Below, in pieces: positions 27,773-36,952 of a stretch of DNA of 64,000 bases (position 1 is the stretch's first letter; each line of letters starts with the position of its first letter). The position numbers and the translations under genes are program-made. The stretch comes from Vibrio europaeus (GTDB taxonomy: Bacteria; Pseudomonadota; Gammaproteobacteria; Enterobacterales; Vibrionaceae). The DNA is taken from NCBI RefSeq assembly GCF_001695575.1, contig NZ_LUAX01000001.1:1302001-1366000 (forward strand). Direction: 5' to 3'. The notes below the pieces were generated by a model, which saw nothing but the letters and a program-made list of their open reading frames with translations, was not told the DNA's origin and did not search any database.

Positions 27773-30034
27773 TTACTTGTGTAAGTAGTCAGAAAGAGCC
27801 TCGAAGTCTAAAGGCTTTGAGTGCAAATACCCTTGATAGAAATCACAACCTAATTCGACCAATGACTGGTTCATTTCTCTCGTCTCCACCCCTTCAGCCA
27901 CACTTTTCATATTGAGCTTATGGGCAAGCAATATTATGCTTTCGACCATAGAATGGCTGTCTTGATCCGCCATCATATCGAACACAAAGCTCTTATCTAT
28001 TTTCACTTCATCGATAGGCAGTGCTTTTAATAAGCTAAGAGATGAGTACCCCGTGCCAAAATCATCAAGTGATAGGCTAACGCCAAGTTCCTTAATCTCT
28101 TTCATGGTCAGCATGACTGCATCAATGTCGTCAATGAAGACACTCTCCGTCGCTTCCAATATTAGGGACTTAGCGGGAAATTGATGCTTGTCTAGAGCGA
28201 GTTTAAGTTGCTCTACAAACTGTTCATCACGAAACTGTTTGATAGAGACGTTAATAGATAAGTCGATGCTCTCGCCAACGTTGTGATTTAGCGACGCAAT
28301 ATCTGACAGTGACTGCTCAATAACAAAGCGACCAATGTCCCCCATCAGACCACACTTTTCAGCGATAGGAATAAACTTGTCTGGTGGAACCATACCTAGA
28401 GAGGCACTGTTCCATCTCAATAATGCCTCAACCCCTTTAACCTTATCATTCGAATCTAGCTGGGGTTGGTAAACCATATATAGCTCATTGCGCCTTAATG
28501 CCTTCTTGAGCTCTATCTCCAGTAGGTTATTCGCTTTAAACTCCTCAAGTAACGCATCTTGATAAACAACGATTTTGTTGTGTTCTCTTTTGGCAATCGA
28601 CATTGCTAAATCAGAATTACGGATCAGCGCTGATCCGTCTCGCGTGGATTCATTGGTCATCGAAACGCTGATGCAGCAAGTGACGACCACATCGATATCT
28701 TTGTATCGATATGGGACAGAGATAACACGCTTAATATCTTCACATCGAGCAAGTAAGGTTCGCTGATTCGTCTCTGGAGTCAGAATAATAAACTCATCAC
28801 CATCGGAACGAATTATTTTTTCATCGTTGAAGCGTAGCTTGTTTAGCCGCTGCGAAACATCACTTAAAATGGCGTCACCGGCTGTATCTCCATACTGTTT
28901 ATTGATCGATCTAAAGTTGTCTAAATCTATACGGATAAGGCTTTGCGGCTTACCAGGTTTCAACGCGGCCAGCTGACGCTCTAGATAGAAACGATTGTGT
29001 AAACCAGTGAGGTAATCATGATTGGCTTGGAAAGTGAGATCCTGTTTTTTTTCCTTCTCACTTCGAGAGATATTGCCAAACATCATGTAGATAAGAACTG
29101 AGGCAAGCAGGTAAAGAGAGATAATTGCCGCCACCTGCCTGATAAAGCAATCATTGACCACATCCAATTTCGTTTCTGAGGTCAACCATAAGCCATAGTT
29201 TGGTAAAAAGAGGCTTGCGGATAATGACTGCCTAGATGGGTGCTCAAGCTCATTAATAAACACCGAACCACTCTGCTTTATCTTGTCATATTCTTTACCA
29301 TATCGATGTTCTAGTTTCGCAATACTCTTCTCTACTTCAGCTTCGGGAATTTGGTAATGATAAATTTTCGGGTCGTAGACGTTGTCTACAGGTGCTAGTT
29401 GAAAGTAACGGTCTTGTTCGCGGTAGAGAAAACTGTTTACAAAATTCGCTTGATGAATATTCTTAACAAAATAATCAAAGCCATCTTTTAGGCTGACATA
29501 GAGAGAAAGGATAAAAAGAACATCCCCTTCACCATTTCGAATCGCTTTTCGAAAAGGAATGACAATTTCTTTGAGTGGTTCACTGTATTGCGTTCTGCCC
29601 AAAACAGGGCCGACCTTCGCACCGATTTCAGTAGCACTCATTTGTTCAAGATCAGACAAAATTTTAGCATCTTTTGCATAACGGCCATTTCCCAAAGCGC
29701 CAGCGTAAAGGTTACCGGTAACACCATAAAGAGAAACGGCTAAGATTGCGTCATCTAAGTCCGCCACCGACTGCAAGATTGCACCACTTGATGTCGAATA
29801 TTTATAAGCGCCCAATCGGGACAACTCATCGCCGACAATATCGATGATAGTTTCATACTGTTCAAATGAAGAAGTCAGTGAATTTGCCGTGATGGCAGTG
29901 ACACTTCGTTGCTCCTTAACAATATCATCATAGACCTCCATGTAGACATGCTGAGCTGCGGCTGCACTGATCACCGTCCAAAGGAAGAGTACAAAGTAGA
30001 ACGTTGACCAAATATTTTTGTTAATGAACGACAT
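27773..30034 (-). CDS. membrane GGDEF-EAL protein, probable c-di-GMP phosphodiesterase
   Basis: A 753-residue sensor protein. A membrane helix (about 10-28) and a periplasmic domain of about 270 residues (dCache-like by size, inference) are followed by a second helix (about 302-322), GGDEF (about 335-490) and EAL (about 500-753). The GGDEF motif is degenerate at its first position (RSDGDEF), so cyclase activity is doubtful. The EAL domain keeps its catalytic pattern: GVEALLRW, NVSIKQF, EATES, DDFGTGYSSLSLL with the paired Asp, KIDKSF, AEGVET and QGYLHSKP. The net effect is therefore probably c-di-GMP breakdown, perhaps with GTP modulation by the GGDEF part. It is a single gene, convergent with cydC. 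Confidence 0.9.
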   Translation of the reverse strand: MSFINKNIWSTFYFVLFLWTVISAAAAQHVYMEVYDDIVKEQRSVTAITANSLTSSFEQYETIIDIVGDELSRLGAYKYSTSSGAILQSVADLDDAILAVSLYGVTGNLYAGALGNGRYAKDAKILSDLEQMSATEIGAKVGPVLGRTQYSEPLKEIVIPFRKAIRNGEGDVLFILSLYVSLKDGFDYFVKNIHQANFVNSFLYREQDRYFQLAPVDNVYDPKIYHYQIPEAEVEKSIAKLEHRYGKEYDKIKQSGSVFINELEHPSRQSLSASLFLPNYGLWLTSETKLDVVNDCFIRQVAAIISLYLLASVLIYMMFGNISRSEKEKKQDLTFQANHDYLTGLHNRFYLERQLAALKPGKPQSLIRIDLDNFRSINKQYGDTAGDAILSDVSQRLNKLRFNDEKIIRSDGDEFIILTPETNQRTLLARCEDIKRVISVPYRYKDIDVVVTCCISVSMTNESTRDGSALIRNSDLAMSIAKREHNKIVVYQDALLEEFKANNLLEIELKKALRRNELYMVYQPQLDSNDKVKGVEALLRWNSASLGMVPPDKFIPIAEKCGLMGDIGRFVIEQSLSDIASLNHNVGESIDLSINVSIKQFRDEQFVEQLKLALDKHQFPAKSLILEATESVFIDDIDAVMLTMKEIKELGVSLSLDDFGTGYSSLSLLKALPIDEVKIDKSFVFDMMADQDSHSMVESIILLAHKLNMKSVAEGVETREMNQSLVELGCDFYQGYLHSKPLDFEALSDYLHK

Positions 30035-30264
30035 TCACTGTGACCTTTGTTTGAAACTATCTATAAAGTGGTTAGAAGTTTATTGATATTTTAAACATTC
30101 ATTAACACATGTCGAGAACCAATCATACGGTAAAGGCAATTTTGTGCATAAAGTTTCATTTTATTCCAACTTATCGTCTCTTATCCAAGGAAGTTCATTA
30201 CAAATAGTTCAATATCATCCGCAGAATTTTCTATATTTAGAGTAACCAGAGAGGCGAAGTAGCT

Positions 30265-30474
30265 ATGGGTAGAAAGTCTGAAACCCAGCCAGCACCTTCC
30301 GCTACGAATCCGTGTATCCGTCACTGCTGCTTGGATAAGGATGATATTTGCTTGGGCTGCTATCGTTCGTTGGATGAAATCTTAAGATGGTCACAGTCAA
30401 CCAATGAGCAAAAGCAGAACATTCTTGATGTGTGTGCTCAACGCAAATCTGAGCGAAAGGGTCGCTGCAGTTAA
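30265..30474 (+). CDS. DUF1289 small cysteine-rich protein
   Basis: A 69-residue protein of the DUF1289 family, recognised by NPCIRHCCLDKDDICLGCYR with four conserved cysteines after the Pro-Cys, followed by the helix SLDEILRWSQSTNEQK. It probably binds a metal such as zinc or an Fe-S centre (inference); no biochemical role is established. It has basic ends and no signal peptide. The ATG at 30265 is preceded by GAGGCGAAG. It is a lone gene, with about 230 non-coding bases upstream shared with the divergent GGDEF-EAL gene and a bidirectional terminator toward rluB. Confidence 0.82.
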   Translation: MGRKSETQPAPSATNPCIRHCCLDKDDICLGCYRSLDEILRWSQSTNEQKQNILDVCAQRKSERKGRCS

Positions 30475-30490
30475 CAGCAGCTTAAAACGA

Positions 30491-30516
30491 AAAAAGCAGC
30501 CTACCGGCTGCTTTTT
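30491..30516. terminator. bidirectional terminator
   Basis: AAAAAGCAGCC (30491-30501), loop TACC, GGCTGCTTTTT (30506-30516), between the convergent DUF1289 gene and rluB. Confidence 0.9.
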
Positions 30517-30534
30517 AAATCACTTTGCTTTTGC

Positions 30535-31473
30535 TTAACGCTGCTTATTACGCGCGTTCGGCTGGCCTGCACCTTTTTTTGGCTTGCGGCGTGATGGGTT
30601 GTTACTACGACCGCCACCACTGTTTACGCGTTCTTCGTGACGTTTAACTGCACGGCGAATCTTCTGGCTGCGTGAACGTTCGCGCTTACGAGATGAGTTC
30701 GCTTTGTTTTCATCAAGCAATGTCTCTTTCTCAGGGCGAAGCTCAACCAACTCACGTAGATAGTTAACCTCTTTAAGGTCAAGTTCCATCCATCCACCGC
30801 GAGGCAGTTTCTTGTCTAGGTAAATGTCACCGTAACGTACACGTTTTAAGCGGCTAACTGTGGTGTCTTGAGATTCCCACAAACGACGAACCTCACGGTT
30901 ACGACCTTCGTTAATCGCTACATAGAAAGTGTGGTTCATACCATCACCACCCGCGTAGACAACGTCTTCGAAGCGAGCCATGCCGTCTTCAAGTTCAACG
31001 CCACGAACTAGGTTCTTCACCTTCTGTTCAGTCACTTCACCAAATACGCGCACTAGATACTCACGTTCCACTTGGCGGCTCGGGTGCATTAAGCGGTTAG
31101 CCAATTCACCGTCAGTGGTAAATAGCAGTAAGCCCGAAGTATTCGCATCCAGACGGCCAACTGAAATCCAACGAGAACCGCGGATTTTTGGCAGACGATC
31201 AAAAACAGTACGACGACCTTCTGGATCATGACGAGTACACAGTTCACCTTCAGGCTTGTAGTACGCCAATACGCGACAAATCACTTCTTCCTGCGCTTTA
31301 GCAGAAACCGTGTGACCGTCGATACGCACAACTGCATTTTCATCTTCTAGTCGTTCGCCAAGTTTAGCAACGATACCGTTCACGCTCACACGACCCGCTT
31401 TAATCAAAGCTTCTAGTTCGCGTCGAGAGCCATGACCAGCCCGAGCCAATACTTTCTGTAGTTTTTCGTTCAT
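30535..31473 (-). CDS. rluB: 23S rRNA pseudouridine(2605) synthase
   Basis: Modifies U2605 of 23S rRNA in the ribosomal A-site region. An N-terminal S4 RNA-binding domain (about 1-60, [20 protein letters not shown]) is followed by the RsuA/RluB catalytic domain, with the catalytic Asp in [17 protein letters not shown] (near residue 107). It also has the REYLVRV strand and [12 protein letters not shown]. The last 70 residues are a strongly basic, low-complexity tail rich in Arg, Lys, Ser and Gly, common in RluB and likely an RNA contact. It shares orientation with yciO and rnm, as in enterics, although a hairpin separates it from yciO. Confidence 0.94.
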   Translation of the reverse strand: MNEKLQKVLARAGHGSRRELEALIKAGRVSVNGIVAKLGERLEDENAVVRIDGHTVSAKAQEEVICRVLAYYKPEGELCTRHDPEGRRTVFDRLPKIRGSRWISVGRLDANTSGLLLFTTDGELANRLMHPSRQVEREYLVRVFGEVTEQKVKNLVRGVELEDGMARFEDVVYAGGDGMNHTFYVAINEGRNREVRRLWESQDTTVSRLKRVRYGDIYLDKKLPRGGWMELDLKEVNYLRELVELRPEKETLLDENKANSSRKRERSRSQKIRRAVKRHEERVNSGGGRSNNPSRRKPKKGAGQPNARNKQR

Positions 31474-31515
31474 TTATCTACCTATGTGTCGTCTTCTCAG
31501 ACGTCGAATAAACAA

Positions 31516-31540
31516 GTGCGACCCAAAATCGCGGTCGCAC
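31516..31540 (-). terminator. terminator-like hairpin after yciO
   Basis: GTGCGACC (31516-31523) pairs with GGTCGCAC (31533-31540). On the minus strand it is followed by TTGTTTATT, 40 nt downstream of the yciO stop and before rluB, so rluB probably also has its own promoter. Confidence 0.5.
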
Positions 31541-31579
31541 ATTATCGCAAAAAGTGTGGTGAAAATCACGCACTTTTGA

Positions 31580-32200
31580 CTACTCGAATGGAGCAGGATC
31601 ACCTGAACCAACACGGGCAATGATTGGTTCATCATTACTGAAATCAACCACTGTCGTTGGTTGCTCGCCTAAGTATCCACCGTTTAGGATACAGTCGACT
31701 GCATGTTCCAACTTGTCGCGAATGTCCTCTGGATCGGCTTCCGTCATATCGTTACCCGGTAAGATAAGCGATGTTGACATCAACGGCTCGCCAAGAGCTT
31801 CGAGCAAATCGAGGGCAATTTGGTTATCTGGCACGCGGATACCAATCGTCTTACGCTTGGCGTTCATTAAGCGACGCGGCACTTCCTTCGTCCCTTTAAA
31901 AATAAAGGTGTACGGCCCAGGCGTATTGTTCTTCAGCAAACGAAATGCCGTATTATCCACACGAGCATAAAGAGAAAGCTCAGATAAATCGCGACACAAC
32001 AAAGTAAAATTGTGCTTATCATCTAAACGACGAATCTGACAGATACGCTCCAGTGCCTGTTTATTTTCAAGCTGACAACCCAATGCGTAGCCCGAATCCG
32101 TAGGGTAAATCACTACCCCACCATTACGAATGATTGCTACAGCTTGATTGATCAAGCGAGCCTGAGGGTTTTCTGGGTGTACGTAAAAAAACTGGCTCAT
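31580..32200 (-). CDS. yciO: YciO/YrdC/Sua5-family protein
   Basis: A 206-residue protein that aligns along its whole length with Escherichia coli YciO. The family relates to TsaC/Sua5, which makes threonylcarbamoyl-AMP for the t6A tRNA modification; YciO itself shows only weak such activity, so its physiological role is unsettled. Family motifs: GGVVIYPTDSGYALGC, KHNFTLLCRDLSELS, NNTPGPYTFIFKGT, KRKTIGIRVPDN and LMSTSLILPG. It is cytoplasmic, with no signal sequence. It lies between rluB and rnm in the same orientation. A 267-bp inverted-repeat element now separates it from rnm. Confidence 0.92.
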   Translation of the reverse strand: MSQFFYVHPENPQARLINQAVAIIRNGGVVIYPTDSGYALGCQLENKQALERICQIRRLDDKHNFTLLCRDLSELSLYARVDNTAFRLLKNNTPGPYTFIFKGTKEVPRRLMNAKRKTIGIRVPDNQIALDLLEALGEPLMSTSLILPGNDMTEADPEDIRDKLEHAVDCILNGGYLGEQPTTVVDFSNDEPIIARVGSGDPAPFE

Positions 32201-32242
32201 TGTAATTCCTCATTATCGAGTCTCACGACTCTATAGTTAATT

Positions 32243-32509
32243 AGGGTCTGATGACCTTTTGCGGTTAAATTTTGTTCGAGATAAAAGCGTTTTAATCGCG
32301 GCGAGAGGTTTGCCGCCTAGTTACTCTAAGCAAAACACCTCTCAACAAAGAGTAAAACGCTTTTAGCCGAACCCTGCGGGCAGCGTTTGTGGCTCCTTTC
32401 TGCTGCGTTATCGGCTTATCAGGTAGAGCAACTACATTTCAAAGCCTCTGCCTTGCATAAAGAACCCACAAACTGCTGCAAAAGTCAGCTCAAAAGGTCA
32501 TCAGACCCT
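32243..32509. repeat. 267-bp inverted-repeat (MITE-like or REP-like) element
   Basis: The ends are perfect 19-bp inverted repeats, starting AGGGTCTGATGACCTTTTG (32243-32261) and mirrored at 32491-32509. Inside are nested stems: TAAAAGCGTTTTA near 32282 with its complement near 32353; GAGAGG near 32309 with CCTCTC near 32340; and GTTTGTGG near 32389 with CCACAAAC near 32466. The element has no coding capacity. It fills the yciO-rnm gap, and its right end supplies the final codons and stop of rnm. No target-site duplication was found. I infer a mobile or amplified element; copy number cannot be judged from one window. Confidence 0.75.
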
Positions 32510-33370
32510 CGTATTGATTGGTTCTGACTTTGAAGGCTCAATACCCCAATCTTTCCATACAGGTTCAACGCCCGATGGAAGCCATAAATTTCGTCCTAAC
32601 TCCACCCAAGGTGAAGGATAATGAAAGTCGCTGCCTTGAGAGGCTAATAGATTGTATTGTATAGCATAATCCGCCAAGTTGCGCCTTTCTTGTTGCCCTT
32701 GTTGAGGTTGAGCAACTTCCATCGCATCTCCTCCCGCTTCAACAAACGCACTGATTAGGCGTTTTATCCATTTAGCGGTTAGGTCATAGCGCCCAGGGTG
32801 AGCCAGTACAGCCAGCCCACCAGCGGCATGAATTGCCTCGACGGCGTCTTTCATGGTGCACCAATTTGGCGGCACATAACCCGGATTATTGCGCGTTAGG
32901 TATTTCTTAAACACTTGCTGCATCGTTTTAGCATAGCCGTTATCGACCAGCCATTTAGCGAAATGGGCCCGCGTGATTGGCGCGTCACCAGCAATTGCTT
33001 TTACATCTTCGAGCACACCTTCTTGCGTCGCTTTTTCAAGGCGATGAGCGATCATTTCAGCACGTGCTACTCGATGATTTTTCTGTTTTACGATCAGTTC
33101 ATTGAGTACTTGAGACTCTGGGTCGATATTCAATCCAACGATATGAATATCTTTATTTTGCCAAACGGTAGAAATTTCAATTCCGTTGATGATCTTCAAA
33201 GGCAGATTATTGTCTTGGACATACTGATGCGCGGCCGCTAGTGCGTCGACGGTATCGTGATCGGTAATTGCTAACACATCAAGCTGAAAACCAAGCGCTC
33301 TGTCAATTAATTCATGTGGAGGCAGTCTTCCATCTGAGGCGGTCGTATGGCTGTGTAAATCAATTCTCAT
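32501..33370 (-). CDS. rnm: RNase AM / 3',5'-nucleoside bisphosphate phosphatase (PHP family)
   Basis: A PHP-domain phosphoesterase that matures the 5' ends of rRNAs and hydrolyses 3',5'-nucleotide bisphosphates (formerly YciV/TrpH). The 289 residues show the metal-binding motifs [11 protein letters not shown] at the N-terminus, [22 protein letters not shown] (near residue 191) and SQGSDFH (near 254), all matching Escherichia coli. The last residues (INTRV) and the TGA stop at 32503-32501 come from the inverted-repeat element that abuts the gene. The native C-terminus may therefore have been replaced, although all catalytic motifs are upstream. It is divergent from trp, the standard neighbourhood of this gene. 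Confidence 0.93.
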   Translation of the reverse strand: MRIDLHSHTTASDGRLPPHELIDRALGFQLDVLAITDHDTVDALAAAHQYVQDNNLPLKIINGIEISTVWQNKDIHIVGLNIDPESQVLNELIVKQKNHRVARAEMIAHRLEKATQEGVLEDVKAIAGDAPITRAHFAKWLVDNGYAKTMQQVFKKYLTRNNPGYVPPNWCTMKDAVEAIHAAGGLAVLAHPGRYDLTAKWIKRLISAFVEAGGDAMEVAQPQQGQQERRNLADYAIQYNLLASQGSDFHYPSPWVELGRNLWLPSGVEPVWKDWGIEPSKSEPINTRV

Positions 33371-33386
33371 AATTTTGTTTTTTTAG

Positions 33387-33415
33387 TTGACTTTTTACCT
33401 CTGCACTAGTTAACT
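33387..33415 (+). promoter_or_regulatory. trp operon promoter
   Basis: The -35 TTGACT (33387-33392) and -10 TTAACT (33410-33415) are separated by exactly 17 bp. Transcription should start near 33422. The -10 box lies inside the TrpR operator, so repressor binding would block RNA polymerase. Confidence 0.85.
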
Positions 33416-33420
33416 AGTAC
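33403..33420. promoter_or_regulatory. TrpR operator
   Basis: GCACTAGTTAACTAGTAC contains the palindrome ACTAGTTAACTAGT, identical in its core to the Escherichia coli trp operator. Tryptophan-bound TrpR is therefore expected to repress this promoter. Confidence 0.9.
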
Positions 33421-33452
33421 ACAAATACGAAGTACCTGACTTAAGGCTCACT

Positions 33453-33578
33453 ATGTTACAAGACATTAACCAAAACCATAAAGCAAAAGTTGCTGCTGGC
33501 ACTATGAATAATAGTTCAGCTGATCTTGCTTGGTGGCGCACTTGGACAAGTTCTTGGTGGGCTAACGTGTACTTCTAA
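33453..33578 (+). CDS. trpL: trp operon leader peptide
   Basis: A 41-codon leader peptide with five Trp codons: tandem W27-W28, W31, and tandem W35-W36, in the stretch LAWWRTWTSSWWANVYF. TTAAGG lies 6 nt before the ATG at 33453, and the stop is at 33576. Ribosome stalling at Trp codons when charged tRNA-Trp is scarce would change folding of the downstream RNA and let transcription pass the attenuator at 33598. The peptide itself has no other expected role. It is longer and richer in Trp than the 14-residue enteric TrpL, as is usual for vibrios. Confidence 0.93.
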   Translation: MLQDINQNHKAKVAAGTMNNSSADLAWWRTWTSSWWANVYF

Positions 33579-33613
33579 TTCATAGAATTCAAGTTTCAAA
33601 AGCCCGCTACCAA
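33554..33613 (+). promoter_or_regulatory. possible trp antiterminator pairing
   Basis: TTGGTGGGCT (33554-33563), overlapping the second Trp pair, can pair with AGCCC (33601-33605) and ACCAA (33609-33613), leaving GCT bulged. This would disrupt the terminator stem. It is a hand-folded prediction. Confidence 0.45.
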
Positions 33614-33628
33614 AGCGGGCTTTTTTGT
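33598..33628 (+). terminator. trp attenuator terminator
   Basis: AGCCCGCT (33601-33608), loop ACCAA, AGCGGGCT (33614-33621), extended by AAA/TTT and followed by TTTTTTG. It lies 20 nt after the trpL stop. Confidence 0.93.
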
Positions 33629-33756
33629 TTTGTAATCTGTCTCACATCTAAGTGCTTAAACATTCGTCAAATTTAACCAAATCCTGATTGGGTGACCGTT
33701 TGCTTTATGCGACTATGTACGGCAGGAAGTAAAAATTTTAGAGAAAAGGAGGTCTT

Positions 33757-35319
33757 GTGAACAAGGCCATTGAAATCAAGAAGCTAGGTAACATCGAGTT
33801 AATTCGAAGCACGGCCCCGTATGCCCAAGATCCTACGCAGCTGTTCCACACGCTATGTGAAAACAAAACCGACAGCCTGCTATTGGAATCTGCTGAAATC
33901 GACTCAAAGCAGGACTTACAAAGCCTTCTTATTGTTGACTCAGCGGTGCGCATCGTTTGTTTCGGACATACGGTGACAATGACCGCGTTAACCGACAATG
34001 GTAAAAACCTGCTTTCTCATCTTACGCACAACATCAATCCAAATATTGAGCACACATTTAACGGCAGCGAACTAGTACTAGAATACAGCGCACCAAGCAA
34101 CACCTTAGATGAAGACTCTCGCCTACGCGAAGCCTCTTCCTTTGATGCGCTGCGCTTGATTCAGCACAGCTTCGATATTGCAGAGCTGCACAAGCACGCG
34201 ATCTTTATCGGTGGTTTGTTTGCCTATGATCTAGTAGCAAATTTTGAGCCTTTGGGTGATGCAACTCAATCAAACCAATGTCCTGACTACGTTTTTTATG
34301 TTGCTGAGACCTTACTGGTTGTCGACCACCAACAGCAGTCTTGTGAGCTTCAAGCTGCCCTGTTCGCCACCGACGCTTGCAAACCTGAATTAACTGCTCG
34401 TATCGAAGAGATCAGTGCTGCCTGTGCCAATTTAAAAACGCTGCCAAGGGCAATACCAGTTGCTGATAGCCACGCACAGCCAAGCATTTCTGACGCTGAC
34501 TTCTGTCAGATTGTTCGCGACCTAAAAGAGTTTGTGGTTAAAGGCGATGTTTTCCAAGTCGTGCCATCACGTCGCTTTACCTTGCCTTGCCCTTCTCCAC
34601 TTGCGGCTTATAAAGAGCTAAAACAGAGCAACCCAAGTCCTTACATGTTCTACATGCAAGATGAGCTTTTCACCCTGTTCGGCGCTTCGCCAGAAAGTGC
34701 CCTTAAGTATGAAACTCAATCAAACCAAGTTGAAATCTACCCTATTGCAGGCACTCGCCGTCGTGGTAAACGACCCAATGGCGAGATCGATTTTGATCTA
34801 GATAGCCGTATTGAGCTAGAGCTGCGCACCGATAAAAAAGAGAATGCCGAGCACATGATGCTTGTCGATTTAGCGCGCAATGATGTGGCTCGTATCTCTC
34901 AAGCAGGCACTCGCCATGTTGCGGACTTGCTTAAAGTCGACCGTTACAGCCATGTGATGCACCTAGTCTCACGTGTGGTAGGTCAATTACGTGATGACTT
35001 AGACGCCCTACACGCTTATCAAGCTTGTATGAATATGGGCACGCTAACCGGTGCGCCGAAAATCCGCGCTATGCAATTGATTCGAGATGTAGAGGGAGCG
35101 CGCCGCGGCAGCTATGGCGGTGCAGTAGGCTACCTTACTGGTGAAGGAACATTAGATACGTGTATCGTGATTCGCTCTGCTTACGTAGAAAAGGGCATCG
35201 CGCAAGTTCAAGCCGGCGCTGGGGTTGTTTTCGATTCAGAACCACAAGCTGAGGCTGACGAAACCCGCGGTAAAGCTCAAGCAGTAATCTCTGCTATTCA
35301 ATCAGCACATAAGGAGTAG
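33757..35319 (+). CDS. trpE: anthranilate synthase component I
   Basis: Converts chorismate and glutamine-derived ammonia (from TrpG) to anthranilate, the first committed step to tryptophan. The 520 residues include the N-terminal feedback-inhibition motif LLES (near residue 46), which binds tryptophan. The C-terminal chorismate-binding domain has GDVFQVVPSRRF, GASPESALKYE, PIAGTRRRGK, MLVDLARND, TLTGAPKIRAMQLI and RRGSYGGAVGYL. It starts at GTG (33757) with AAAAGGAGG 4 nt upstream. It is the first structural gene of the operon, controlled by TrpR and attenuation; its end carries the AAGGAG used by trpG. Confidence 0.97.
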   Translation: MNKAIEIKKLGNIELIRSTAPYAQDPTQLFHTLCENKTDSLLLESAEIDSKQDLQSLLIVDSAVRIVCFGHTVTMTALTDNGKNLLSHLTHNINPNIEHTFNGSELVLEYSAPSNTLDEDSRLREASSFDALRLIQHSFDIAELHKHAIFIGGLFAYDLVANFEPLGDATQSNQCPDYVFYVAETLLVVDHQQQSCELQAALFATDACKPELTARIEEISAACANLKTLPRAIPVADSHAQPSISDADFCQIVRDLKEFVVKGDVFQVVPSRRFTLPCPSPLAAYKELKQSNPSPYMFYMQDELFTLFGASPESALKYETQSNQVEIYPIAGTRRRGKRPNGEIDFDLDSRIELELRTDKKENAEHMMLVDLARNDVARISQAGTRHVADLLKVDRYSHVMHLVSRVVGQLRDDLDALHAYQACMNMGTLTGAPKIRAMQLIRDVEGARRGSYGGAVGYLTGEGTLDTCIVIRSAYVEKGIAQVQAGAGVVFDSEPQAEADETRGKAQAVISAIQSAHKE

Positions 35320-35326
35320 CATCGAG

Positions 35327-35917
35327 ATGGCAAATATCGTTTTTATCGACAACTTTGATTCGTTTACCTATAACCTGGTGGATCAGTTCCGCTCATTAGG
35401 TCACGACGTGACTATTTACCGTAATAACATCGCGGCAGAGGTCATTGAATCGACAGTTGCTAACTTAGATAACCCAGTGGTGCTGCTATCTCCAGGTCCG
35501 GGGGCTCCGTCAGAAGCGGGCTCAATGCCAGAGATTATTCAACGCCTTAAAGGCAAAGTACCTATGATTGGTATTTGCTTAGGTCACCAAGCAATCGTTG
35601 AAGCCTATGGCGGCACCGTTGCTGGCGCGGGTGAAATCATTCACGGTAAAGTATCGATGATGGAACACCAAAACCACGACACTTATGCTGGGCTCCCTTC
35701 TCCTCTTGCGATTGCTCGCTATCATTCGTTAGTCGCAACCGAGGTGCCATCGTCTTTAACCATCACGGCTGAGGTTGATGATTTGGTGATGTCTGTAGTA
35801 CAAGAGCAAGATAAGGTGTGCGGTTTCCAATTCCACCCAGAATCAATTATGACTACCTACGGTGCGACGCTGCTCGCTAATGCCATTGAGTGGGCTCTAA
35901 AGAAGAACGACAAATAA
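35327..35917 (+). CDS. trpG: anthranilate synthase component II (glutamine amidotransferase)
   Basis: Supplies ammonia from glutamine to TrpE. The class I amidotransferase triad is visible: the catalytic Cys in [15 protein letters not shown] (near residue 84) and the His-Glu pair in FQFHPES. The oxyanion glycines ([13 protein letters not shown]) are also present. The 196-residue protein is a free subunit, not fused to TrpD as in Escherichia coli, which is typical of vibrios. AAGGAG at the end of trpE serves as its ribosome-binding site, and it starts 7 nt after the trpE stop. Confidence 0.96.
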   Translation: MANIVFIDNFDSFTYNLVDQFRSLGHDVTIYRNNIAAEVIESTVANLDNPVVLLSPGPGAPSEAGSMPEIIQRLKGKVPMIGICLGHQAIVEAYGGTVAGAGEIIHGKVSMMEHQNHDTYAGLPSPLAIARYHSLVATEVPSSLTITAEVDDLVMSVVQEQDKVCGFQFHPESIMTTYGATLLANAIEWALKKNDK

Positions 35918-35928
35918 GGAACAAGGTC

Positions 35929-36927
35929 ATGGAACAGATTATCAACAAACTTTACGAGCAAGAGTCACTGAGCGAGCAAGAAAGCCAACAGCTTTTCGAC
36001 GTTATTATCCGCGGTGAGTTAGACCAAATCCTAATGGCGTCAGCCTTAACTGCTTTAAAAATCAAAGGCGAAACCCCAGACGAAATTGCTGGCGCAGCAA
36101 AAGCGTTGTTAGCCAATGCGAACCCATTCCCACGACCAGATTATGACTTTGCTGACATTGTGGGTACTGGCGGAGACGGTCATGACACCATCAATATTTC
36201 AACCACATCTGCATTTGTCGCAGCCGCATGTGGTTTAAAAGTCGCGAAACATGGCAACCGAAGCGTTTCAAGTAAGTCTGGTTCTTCAGACCTGCTCGAT
36301 AAATTTGGTATTAACCTAGCGATGAGTGCTGAAGACACTCGCAATGCGGTCGACGAAATCGGTGTTGCATTCTTGTTTGCGCCGCAATATCACAGCGGTG
36401 TACGTCATGCTATGCCTGTGCGTCAAACGATGAAAACACGTACGATCTTCAATATCCTTGGCCCGCTGATTAACCCTGCCCGTCCAAACATCGAGCTAAT
36501 GGGTGTATACAGCAAAGAGTTGGTTCGCCCTATCGCAGAAACCATGCTTAAGATGGGTATGAAACGTGCAGCGGTTGTCCATGGAAGTGGGCTTGATGAA
36601 GTCGCAATTCACGGTGAAACCACGGTTGCTGAAATCAGAGATAACCAAATTCATGAATACACAGTTTCGCCAGTGGACTTCGGCTTAAGCCAGCACCCAC
36701 TCGAAGCAATTAAGGGCGGCACGCCGGAAGAGAACAAGGCTATCACGACTAATATCTTGACCGGTAAAGGCACTGAAGCCCAAGCAGGTGCGGTAGCCGT
36801 CAATGTGGCTCTACTTATGCGCCTATTTGGTCACGAAGACCTTAAAGCAAACGCAGCGCAAGCTCTTGAAGCGATGAACTCTGGCAAGGCTTATCAGCTA
36901 GTGCAGAAATTAGCGGCTCACGCTTAA
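35929..36927 (+). CDS. trpD: anthranilate phosphoribosyltransferase
   Basis: Transfers phosphoribose from PRPP to anthranilate. The 332-residue enzyme carries the family PRPP and metal motifs [14 protein letters not shown] and [15 protein letters not shown], the anthranilate-site region [16 protein letters not shown], and [14 protein letters not shown]. The frame opens inside trpG at 35890, but the ATG at 35929 ([14 protein letters not shown]) has AAGG upstream and matches the family. The gene follows trpG by 11 nt in the operon. Confidence 0.96.
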   Translation: MEQIINKLYEQESLSEQESQQLFDVIIRGELDQILMASALTALKIKGETPDEIAGAAKALLANANPFPRPDYDFADIVGTGGDGHDTINISTTSAFVAAACGLKVAKHGNRSVSSKSGSSDLLDKFGINLAMSAEDTRNAVDEIGVAFLFAPQYHSGVRHAMPVRQTMKTRTIFNILGPLINPARPNIELMGVYSKELVRPIAETMLKMGMKRAAVVHGSGLDEVAIHGETTVAEIRDNQIHEYTVSPVDFGLSQHPLEAIKGGTPEENKAITTNILTGKGTEAQAGAVAVNVALLMRLFGHEDLKANAAQALEAMNSGKAYQLVQKLAAHA

Positions 36928-36952
36928 CACCTCGAACAATAAGGTTATGAAA

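Noticed and set aside
32236..32520. Target-site duplication flanking the inverted-repeat element
   Set aside because: Bases next to the two ends (GTTAATT on the left, CGTATTG on the right) do not form a direct repeat, so no insertion footprint can be claimed.
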